A DNA stretch of 64,000 nucleotides from Streptomyces sp. SW4 (GTDB lineage: Bacteria; Actinomycetota; Actinomycetes; Streptomycetales; Streptomycetaceae): assembly GCA_003248315.1 (NCBI GenBank), contig QKWM01000001.1, positions 868,001-932,000 of the forward strand. The letters are read 5' to 3'. A program made the position numbers and the translations under genes. The notes under the pieces were generated by a model that was not told the DNA's origin, did no database searches, and saw nothing but the letters and a program-made list of their open reading frames with translations. Positions within the stretch are counted from its first letter, which is position 1. Each line of letters begins with the position of its first letter. This document shows, piece after piece, positions 56,002 through 64,000 of the stretch.

Positions 56002-57279
56002 TCAGCCCTTCGGGCGCAGCCGGAAGCGGGCGGACAGCCGGCTCAGCGCACCCGTCAGCCGCTCGATGTCGTCGTCCGAGTTCAGGGCCGTCACCTGGAT
56101 CCGGAAGCCCACCCGGTCGCGCGGCACCAGCGGGTAGGGGCGAGGGTCACGTAGATGCCCTCCTCCCACAGGAACGACGCGGCCCCGCTCAGGTCGGCGG
56201 GGTCCGCGAGGGGCACCTCGACGATCGGCAGCCGGTCGGTGTTCAACGTGGCGACGCCCAGCCGGTCGAGATGGTCGAGCACCCGGCCGGTGCGCCGGTA
56301 CAGGCGGGCGCGGAGCACCTCGCCCCGCCGGTCGTTGACGTCGAGACCCGCCCAGGCCGTCGCCAGGGACGCCGTCGGGAGGGGCCCGAGTAGAGGTAGG
56401 GCGCGGCAGCCGTCTTGAGCCGGTCCTTCAGGGCCGTCGGCAGCGCCAGGAACGCCAGCAGCGACGAGTACGCCTTGGAGAAGCCGCCGGCCAGCACGAT
56501 GCCGTCGTACGTCTCCCCGGTGTGGCGCACCACGCTGTTGCCCCGCATGCCGTACGGGCAGCTCTCGCCCTGACCGCGCTCCCCGATCACCCCGAAGCCG
56601 TGCGCGTCGTCCACGTACAGCGTCGCGCCGTACGCCCGGCCCACCGCGGCCAGCGCGGGCAGGTCGGGGACGTTGCCGGTCATGCTGTCCACCCCGTCCA
56701 GGCACACCAGGCGGGGCGACCGGGCCGGAGCCGACGCCAGCAGGGCGCGCAGCTCCTCCGGGCGGTCCGCGTGGAACCGGTGCAGCGTCGCTCCCTGGCC
56801 GCGGGCGGCGACACAGCCGTCGTACACGGTCCGGTGTGCGCCGGCCTCCACGAAGACGTGGCCGCCGTCGGCGAGCACCGGGACGACAGAGGCGTGGATC
56901 AGCGTCAGGGTGGGCAGCAGCAGCGTGTCCTGCGCGCCAGCAGGCCGGCCAGCCGCTCCTCCAGGTCGGGATACAGGCGAGGGCTGCCCAGCAGCCGCGA
57001 CCAGCTCGGATGCGTGCCCCAGCGGCGCAGCGCCGGTTCCACCGCCGCGACGACCTCCGGGTCCCAGTCGAGGCCCAGGTAGTTGCAGGAGGCGAAGTCG
57101 ACCAGCCAGTGGTCGCCGCTGCGCACGTGCCGGCCGCGCACCTCGTCGAGCACCGCGTCGCTCATCGGGCTGGACCGCCGCAGGTGCTCGAGGTCCCTCA
57201 GCCGGTGCTCGCGGCCGGCCCGGTGCGCCGGGCGCCGGGCCGGCGGCGGCCCGGCGACGCCACGGGAGGGCGCCGGCAT
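56002..57279 (-). CDS. 8-amino-7-oxononanoate-synthase-like PLP aminotransferase (frameshifted)
   Basis: About 425 residues of the alpha-oxoamine synthase type. RHVRSGDHWLVDFASCNYLGLDWDPEVVAAVEPALRRWGTHPSWSRLLGSP is the characteristic start. TLTLIHASVVPVLADGGHVFVEAGAHRTVYDG follows, then LYVDDAHGFGVIGERGQGE (Asp binding the PLP nitrogen) and GIVLAGGFSKAYSSLLAFLALP with the internal-aldimine Lys. These join amino acids to acyl-CoA thioesters. Three frame changes lie near 56935, 56395 and 56140. ATG 57279 or 57165 is the start; both overlap the upstream GGDEF-EAL frame. The stop is TGA 56002. Confidence 0.85.
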
Positions 57280-60200
57280 CCGGGCGCGCCGCAGGGCGTG
57301 CACGCTCTCCTGCACGGTCAACGGCCGGGCGAACAGGAAGCCCTGCCCGAACGCGCACCCATCGCGGCCAGCAGATCGCGCTGGGCGGTGTCCTCGATCC
57401 CCTCGGCGATCACCTGGAGCCCCAGGGAGTCGGCGATGCGGACGATGCCCTCCACGAGGGCGACCTGCTGGCCGTCCGCGCGATGTCGGCGATGAACGTC
57501 TTGTCGATCTTCAGGGTGTCGATGGGAAGTCCCGCAGGTACCGGAGGGAGGAGAAGCCGGTGCCGAAGTCGTCCACCGCGATCCGCACCCCCAGGTCCTT
57601 CAGCGCGCGCAGCACCCCTGGATCTGGTCGTCGCGGCGCAGCAGCACCGTCTCGGTCAGCTCCAGCTGGAGGGAGCCGGGCGACAGCCCCGGGTGTCCAG
57701 GGCACGGGCGACCTGGTCGACGAAGCCGGCCTGGCGGAACTGGCGTGCCGAGACGTTGACGCTCACGTACGGCGGCCTGCCCGGCTCGGGCAGACGCTGC
57801 AGGGCCGCCATGGCGCCGACCGCGTGGTGCAGCACCCATGAACCCAGCGGGCGATGTGCCCCGTCTCCTCCGCCAGCCGGATGAACTGCTCGGGCCCGAC
57901 CGCCCGGTGCGGGGCCTGCGGCCAGCGGACCAGCGCCTCGAAGCCCACCACATGCCCGGCGGCGATGTCGACGATCGGCTGGTAGCGCAGCGCGAACTCC
58001 TGCCGGGCGACGGCCTGGGCGAGCCGGCCCTGCAGGTCGTGACGCCGGCGCAGCCGCGTGTGCAGCGCCGGCTGGTAGCGGCGCCACTGGCACTTCCCGG
58101 CCGTCTTGGCCGCGTACACGGCGAGGTCCGCGTGGCGCAGCAGTTCGTCGGCGTCGGCGCTGTCGCGCGTGGTGGCCACGCCCACGCTCGCCGACACCGT
58201 CACCGACTCCTCCCCGAGCTCGAAGGGCCGCGCGAGCATCCGGATCACCTGGGCGGCCAGCAGGTCGGCGTCCACGGGCTGCCGCGCGTCCTCCATCAGC
58301 ACCGCGAACTCGTCCCCGCCGAGCCGGGCGGCCGTGTCGGCGCGCCGCAGGGTGTGCGACAGCCGGTTGCCCACGGCGACCAGCAGCCGGTCGCCGGCCG
58401 AGTGGCCCAGCGTGTCGTTGACCAGCTTGAAGTCGTCCAGGTCGATGAAGAGCAGACAGGTGAGGGACGCGGTGCGGCGCCCGCGCAGCAGCGCGCGCTC
58501 CAGCCGCTCCCGCAGCAGCGTCCGGTTGGGCAGACCGGTCAGCGCGTCGTGGAACGCCCGCTGCGTCAGCTCGTGCTCCAAGCGGCGCTGTTCGGTCACG
58601 TCCCGCAGGGTGACCACCAGCCCGGCCACGGTCCGCTCGTCGCGGAAGTCGCTGCAGCGCGCCTCCACCTCCGCCCGGCCGCCGCCCGGGGACGGCACCC
58701 ACCAGTGGTCGTGCGCGTCCTGCGGCCCGCCGCTGCGCACCGCCCGCAGGACCCGCGCCGCCCGCGGCCGGTCCCGCGGCTCCAGCAGCCGGGCAGCGAC
58801 CGGCCCACGAGCCGCTCGGTGCCGAAGACGGACGCGGCGGACGGGCTCGCGTACCGGATGGTGTCGTCCTCCTCGACGATGAGGATGACGTCGGACGTGT
58901 TGCGCACCAGGGTGCGGAAGTACGCCTCGCTCTCCTGGCGGATCACCTCGCGGCGCAGCACGACCCGCTCCATCGCCAGGCCCGCGTGCGCGGCGAGGAT
59001 CTCCAGGGAACCGCGGGCCTCCCCAGAGGCGCGGCGGGCCCCGCGACCAGGAGCACGCCCGGTGCCTCACCGGCCGCGCGGTCGGGCGGCGCCATCGGGC
59101 ACACCAGCACGTGCTCCATCCCGTCCAGGCCCCCTCCCAACCGGGGCCCCAGCTCCCGGGGCGTCACCAGCCGGGCGGTGCCGTGCGCCGGGCCGGGGGC
59201 GCGCTCCGACGGCAGCAGCACCGTGCGGTGCGGCACCAGAGGGCCGAGCAGCTGCTCGACGGCCCGTGCGCAGCCCTCGGTGACCTGCTCGGGCCGGACG
59301 GCCGCGACGAGCGCCTCGCCCGCCGCGCGCAGCACCCGTTCCCGTGCCACCGCCCTGCGGTGGACCACCACCAGACCCCACAGCCGCAGGATGACCAGCA
59401 GGAACAGCAGCCCGGAGAAGCCGGCGATCACCGGGGCGTCGTAGGGGACGCGGCTCACCCCCTCGTACAGCAGGATCGCGGGGGCGATCAGGGTCACCGC
59501 CCCCAGGGCGACCAGGCGGCGCCGGGGCGGCATCAGGGACTCCTGGCGGGGAGGGGCGCGGCCACGTCGGTCATGGAGGGGTGCAGCGCGGCCAGGCCCC
59601 AGGCGGTGTAGAAGGCGACCCAGCCGGCGTCCAGCAGGGTGCCGGTCTGCCAGGACGTCGCCAGTTGCAGCAGCCCATAGGCGATGTCGAAGACGAGCAG
59701 GGTCAGCGTGCCGGCGACGAGCAGCTGCACCGAGCGGTTGCCGCCGCGCGCCCCGGGGGTCAGCAGCCGGACCAGCAGGGCGAGGACGAGCACGTCACCG
59801 AGGGGGTAGGCGACGCTGATGGCCCGCTGCTGCCACGTCAGCCCGTCCACCTCGGTCAGGGGCGCACCAGGAAGACCCAGACGGGCAGGGCGAGTCCCGC
59901 GGTGAGGATCAGCGCGTCGAGGACCGCGGGCAGGTCGCGGTCGCGCCGCCGGTAGCGGACCAGGCCCCACAGGCCCGTCGCGAAGAGCGGATACGTGATC
60001 AGGTAGCAGGCGTCCGCGGGGAGGGGAACGGATTGGAGGCGTGGAAGTACTCCTCCATCACGTTGTAGTACGTGTCGCCGGAGACGAAGGCGACCAGGCC
60101 CGCGGCCAGCACCCACCAGGGCCAGGCGTGCGCCGGCCGGTGCAGGAGCGTGCCCGTCACCACGGCCATGGCACCGGCCAGGCCGATCACCGCCCACAGG

Positions 60201-60292
60201 GCGGCGCGCGTGACGGGAACCGTCAGATACACGGTGGTCGTGACCACGGCGAATCCGATGTATGCGGCCATGAGCCGCTGGGTCGACGGCAA
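57198..60292 (-). CDS. Membrane GGDEF-EAL bifunctional c-di-GMP enzyme with GAF/PAS sensing (frameshifted)
   Basis: About 1000 residues. Some nine N-terminal helices ([51 protein letters not shown]) form an integral sensor. A GAF-like region ([15 protein letters not shown]) and PAS ([34 protein letters not shown]) precede the GGDEF domain, with active-site [11 protein letters not shown]. An EAL domain follows, with [43 protein letters not shown] and [10 protein letters not shown]. Both catalytic signatures are intact. At least seven frame changes occur. TTG 60292 is chosen because GGGGAGG precedes it. The 3' end is uncertain and overlaps the aminotransferase gene. Confidence 0.85.
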
Positions 60293-60387
60293 GCGCGTAC
60301 CTCCCCGGTCAGAGAGGACCAGCCGTGCGCGCGGATCGTCCACGTCGATCGTAGGCACCGCTGGTCCGGCGCTGCATCCGCGGCGGT

Positions 60388-61993
60388 TCACGGTTGTGCG
60401 GCGCCCACGGCCGGCGGTGTCGGCAGCGCGCGCCCGAAGTAGTCCACGGGGCCGGGGTCCACGCCGAACAGGCGGCGCAGGTCGAGGCCTTCGACGGGGC
60501 AGCGGGGCACGACCAGCCGGGCGTCCCGCGCGGAGTCGACGTCCGGCAGCGCACCGCCCCTCGGACAGGGGTCGGCGCTCGTGCCCGTGGCCCGTGAGCC
60601 GACCCGCTCCTGGCCGGTGGAGTCCCGCCAGGACTCCAGGTCCGCGTACACGGAGTCCAGCCACCGCACGGTCCACGGGCCCCGCGCCGCGTGGTACTGG
60701 TTGCCCTGGAAGACGACGCGGTCGCGCCCGGCCTCGGAGGTGACGAGCGGGTATCCGCCCGACACCAGAAGGTTGTTGCGGATGCTGATCCCGTGGACCC
60801 GGTCGTGGACCAGCACCACCGTCCCCTCGGCCGCCGGGGCGCGGGACATCACGACCGTGTTCTGGACGACCGACAGCTCCCGGGTGTCGATGCCGTACAC
60901 GCTGAGCGCGCCGTGGTCGGGAGTTTCCGGCCGTCGTCGGCGCTGATGTTGTAGCGGATGGTGTTGTCCCGGTGCAGCCCGTTGCGGTCGTGTTGGAACG
61001 TGTAGTAGCCCGGGCCGTCGTTGTGGAACGACAGGTTGTACTGGATCGTCGAGTCCGACACGTTGGAGTCCAGTCCGAAGCCGCTTCCGTCGCGGTCGTT
61101 GCCGGTGTGGTTGCGGTAGGACAGGTTGTGCTCCATCAGCACCGCGGTGGAGTCGTACGTCCACAGGCCCACCGGCCCGACCGGCGCGCGCGTGCCGGAG
61201 GTGCGGCCGTTGTCGTGGGCACTGGAGCCACGCACCACGGCCTGCCGCACACCGCCGATGATGATGCCGCTGCCGGTGTGCCGGTTGTCGACGGAAGGGT
61301 CGCCCAGGTTGGCGAACGCCTCGACCCGCTCCACCGTGACGTTCCGGTGGGCGTGGTCGGGGCGGTCGGCCCGCAGACGGGGCCGTACGTCAGCAGGCCG
61401 GCGTCCCGGTTGCCGTGCAGCGTCGCCCGGCGGACCGTCACGTCCCGGAAACCGGACCCGGCCGCCGTGGAACCGACGGAGACGCCGACACGGAACCCGG
61501 AGACGTCGACGCCGGAGACGACGACGTGCCGCCGCCTGCCGCCTTCGTCGGTGTGCAGGTTGACGCCGGCCTGGTCGGTGGCGCGTGCGCCGGCCCCCTG
61601 CACGACCAGGTCGTGGATCTCCACCCCCGCCGTGTTGTGGACGGACACCCCGGCCAGCCGCCCGGCCGACACCGTCGCCCGGCCCCCGCCGTAGCTGCCG
61701 ACGACCACCGGCCGGGCCGCGTCGCCCGCCTCGTGGGCGCCGACGGTGACCGTGCCCGGGAAACGGGCGCCGCCGCGCAGCAGCAGCCGGTCGCCGGGTT
61801 CCAGAGCCGTCCGTTCCGCCCGTTCCAGGGTGCGCCAGGCCCGGCCGGGCGAGGTGCCGGCCGCCTCGTCGTCGCCGTCCGGGCTGACGTAGTACGTCCG
61901 GGCCGTCGGCTGGTAGTGCGGGGTGGCGAGGCAGCCGGCACCGGCGACCGCCAGGACGGTTCCGGCCAGGGCCACGGCGATGCGGCCGGACAC
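60388..61993 (-). CDS. Right-handed parallel beta-helix (NosD/pectate-lyase-like) lipoprotein (two frameshifts)
   Basis: About 535 residues. A lipobox signal peptide ([17 protein letters not shown]) precedes [31 protein letters not shown], the usual start of polysaccharide-binding beta-helix proteins. Repeated strands follow: [95 protein letters not shown] 61993 lies 4 bases after the epimerase stop. Frame changes lie near 61370 and 60920. It probably binds or epimerises exopolysaccharide outside the cell, being last in the UDP-sugar operon. Confidence 0.85.
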
Positions 61994-61997
61994 GGTG

Positions 61998-62952
61998 TCA
62001 CGCCCCGGCCGCGACGGCGGCACGGGACACCGCCGGCAGGAACCAGGCAGCGGTGCGCCGCAGCCCCGTCTGCAGGGGACCTCGGGCCGCCAGCCGAGCA
62101 GGGCGGCGGCCCGGGCGATGTCCGGGCGGCGCCGGCCGGGATCGTCGACGGGCAGCGGCCGGTGCACGACCGGCGAGCCGGAGCCCGTCACCCGCAGCAC
62201 CAGGCGGGCCAGGTCGGACACCGTGCACTCGACGGGGTTGCCCAGGTTGACCGGTCCGGCGCAGTGCGCGTCGAGCATGGCCGTCAGCCCGCGGACGAGG
62301 TCGTCGACGTAGCAGAAGCTGCGCGTCTGGCCGCCGTCGCCGTACACCGTCAGGGGCCTGCCCGACAGGGCCTGCCGCAGGAACGTGGAGACCACCCGCC
62401 CGTCGCGCGGGCGCATCCGCGGACCGTAGGTGTTGAAGATCCGCACGATGCCCGTGTCCGCGCCGGGGCCGGTGCGGTAGGCCGTGGTGAGGGCCTCGGC
62501 GTAGCGCTTCGCCTCGTCGTACACACTGCGCGGGCCCACCGGGTTGACGTTGCCCCAGTACTCCTCGGGCTGCGGGTGGACCACCGGGTCGCCGTAGACC
62601 TCGCTGGTGGACGCCAGCAGGAAGCGGGCACCGTGGCGCAGCGCCAGCCGCAGGGCGTTCTCCGTGCCGCGGCTGCCCACCGCGAGCGTCTCCAGCGGCA
62701 GGCGCGCGTAGTCCGGCGGGGAGGCCGGGCTGGCGAGGTGGGCGACCGCGTCCACCGGTCCCGGCACGTCGAAGGGGGCCGTGACGTCCGCGCGGACCAG
62801 GGTGAAGCGGGGATGGCCGAGCAGGTGGGCGACGTTGCCGGCCCGCTGGTGCAGTGGTTGTCCAGGCAGTGCACGGTGTCGCCGCGGCGCAGCAGCGCCT
62901 CGCAGAGGTGGGAGCCGAGGAATCCGCTGCCCCCGGTCACGACGGCGATCAT
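61998..62952 (-). CDS. UDP-glucuronate decarboxylase-like NAD-dependent epimerase/dehydratase (two frameshifts)
   Basis: About 318 residues. The opening [32 protein letters not shown] is the NAD motif. [79 protein letters not shown] (catalytic Tyr-x-x-x-Lys) and [40 protein letters not shown] are typical of UDP-xylose synthases. These convert UDP-glucuronate to UDP-xylose. Its ATG overlaps the upstream dehydrogenase stop by ATGA, and that enzyme supplies UDP-glucuronate. Frame changes lie near 62855 and 62080. Confidence 0.87.
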
Positions 62953-64000
62953 GCGGCGCTCCGGGACGGGACGTGCGGGCCGGCCGCGGCCGCCCGGCCC
63001 AGTGCGTGCACGCTCCAGCCCGCCTGCCGCCAGGCCCGCTCGTCCAGCGTGTTGCGGGCGTCGAGCAGCAGCGGCCGGCGGACGACACCGGCCAGGGCCC
63101 GCGGGTCCAGACGGCGGTACTCGGGCCAGGCGGTCAGGTGCAGGACCAGGTCCGCGCCCTCGCAGGCCTTGGGCACCTCCAGGGCGTAGGTGAGGCCGGG
63201 GACCGCGGTGCGCGCGTTGTCCAGGGCCTGCGGGTCGTGGACGCGGACGGCGGCGCCCCCGTCGCGCAGGGCGGCGGCCACGGCGAGGGCCGGCGAGTCG
63301 CGCACGTCGTCGCTGCCCGGCTTGAAGGCGGCGCCCAGCACCCCGACGCGGCGGCCGGCGAGCCCCCGCCCAGCAGCCGCGCGGCCAGCTCGGCGGTGCG
63401 CCGGCGCTGCCGGGTGTTGATCCGGTCGACGTCGTGCAGGAAGGTCACCGCGGCACCGGCGCCGATCTCCTCGGCGCGGGCGGCGAACGCCCGGATGTCC
63501 TTGGGGAAGCAGCTCCCGCCGAAGCCGAGACCCGGCTCCAGGAACAGCCGGCCGATGCGCGGATCGGCGCCCACGGCGCGGGCGAGGGTCAGGGCGTCGG
63601 CGCCGGCCGCCTCGCACACCTCGGACATCGCGTTGATGAAGGAGATCTTCGTGGCGAGGAAGGCGTTGGCCGCGACCTTCACCAGCTCCGCCGTGGCCGG
63701 GTCGGTGCGGAAGTACGGCACCCCCGCCCGCAGCATCGGGCGGTACACGGCCCGCAGGACGCGGTCGGCCCGTGCCGAGAACACGCCGACGACCAGCCGG
63801 TCGGGATGCAGGGTGTCGTGCACCGCCGCGCCCTCCCGCAGGAACTCGGGGTTCCAGGCGACCTCGCAGCCGGGGCGGCCCGCGCGACCAGCCGCTGGAG
63901 CCGGGCCGCGGTCCCACCGGGACGGTGGACTTGCCGACGAGCAGGCTGCCGGGCCGCAGACGGGGGAGCAGCCCGGCCACACAGGCGTCCACCTGGCGCA
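62949..64000 (-). CDS. UDP-glucose/GDP-mannose dehydrogenase, C-terminal part (cut by window end, frameshifted)
   Basis: About 350 residues of a protein of some 430; the N-terminal Rossmann domain lies beyond base 64000. Visible parts are [62 protein letters not shown], and the catalytic-Cys loop [22 protein letters not shown]. The C-terminal domain has [41 protein letters not shown]. It would oxidise UDP-glucose to UDP-glucuronate twice with NAD. Frame changes lie near 63890 and 63365. It is translationally coupled to the downstream decarboxylase-like gene by ATGA. Confidence 0.88.
   Translation of the reverse strand, partial: RQVDACVAGLLPRLRPGSLLVGKSTVPVGPRPGSSGWSRGPPRLRGRLEPRVPAGGRGGARHPASRPAGRRRVLGTGRPRPAGRVPPDAAGGGAVLPHRPGHGGAGEGRGQRLPRHEDLLHQRDVRGVRGGRRRRPDPRPRRGRRSAHRPAVPGAGSRLRRELLPQGHPGVRRPRRGDRRRCRGDLPARRRPDQHPAAPAHRRAGRAAAGRGLAGRRVGVLGAAFKPGSDDVRDSPALAVAAALRDGGAAVRVHDPQALDNARTAVPGLTYALEVPKACEGADLVLHLTAWPEYRRLDPRALAGVVRRPLLLDARNTLDERAWRQAGWSVHALGRAAAAGPHVPSRSAA

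Overview
The window is high-GC actinobacterial chromosome and almost certainly from a Streptomyces. Coding thirds are nearly all G or C. The gene set includes SpoIIE-type PP2C phosphatases, a spore-associated-protein-A homologue, an SCO2525-family methyltransferase, a MASE1 protein, DUF4396 and DUF2243 proteins, and many small Sec-secreted proteins. I saw no rRNA, tRNA, integrase, transposase, prophage or CRISPR array. It reads as an accessory or arm-like stretch of short, independent operons.

One property dominates the annotation. Most genes longer than about 600 bases are broken by one to seven single-base shifts. Where I checked them, each is the loss of one G or C from a short G/C run, and family-typical protein resumes at once in the next frame. 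I therefore annotate whole genes across the breaks and regard the breaks as consensus errors, not decay. Two loci differ because coding sequence is really missing: a flavin-reductase-like gene at 3974-4533, and an amidase fused to an M20 peptidase at 26241-27814.

Layout. 27-5548: signalling genes (HATPase_c_2 anti-sigma-type kinase, two SpoIIE phosphatases), TerB and a flavin reductase. 5608-8480: a MASE1 membrane protein, a glyoxalase-fold protein, and a translationally coupled DUF2243/CtaG-like pair. 8665-13327: a PucR regulator divergent from gabT-gabD (GABA catabolism), with an 18-bp repeat array between them. 13436-17371: a phosphodiester glycosidase, a 14-TM MFS pump and an SDR. 17545-21239: a secreted protein, an OmpR/histidine-kinase pair and a CAP protein. 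21375-27814: an FAD monooxygenase and a CdaR/PucR-like regulator with repeats, divergent across a palindromic operator from a metallo-beta-lactamase/amidase operon. 27921-34461: an EEP phosphatase, a secreted metallohydrolase with discoidin domain, CapA, and an APC permease behind a structured leader. 34553-43557: GNAT, small secreted proteins, SDR/DUF2867, a MarR-MMPL divergon, a RibD-like reductase, a urea transporter and an AI-2E exporter. 43661-49757: an MFS pump, a quinone oxidoreductase, a SapA homologue, a second SDR, a DUF6098 protein and a secreted EEP enzyme. 49974-53327: a sensory SpoIIE phosphatase and a copper module (CsoR-type operator, His-rich DUF4396 membrane protein, Cys-rich four-helix copper protein). 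53519-64000: a GH15 enzyme, an uncharacterised methyltransferase/aminotransferase pair, a membrane GGDEF-EAL protein, and a UDP-sugar/beta-helix lipoprotein operon cut by the window end.

The window is also rich in short-period degenerate tandem arrays (9, 10, 17, 18, 24 and 33 bp) with unrelated sequences. Most sit in intergenic gaps or at gene ends. The 33-bp one lies inside a regulator gene, and the 18-bp ones flank both PucR-type regulators.
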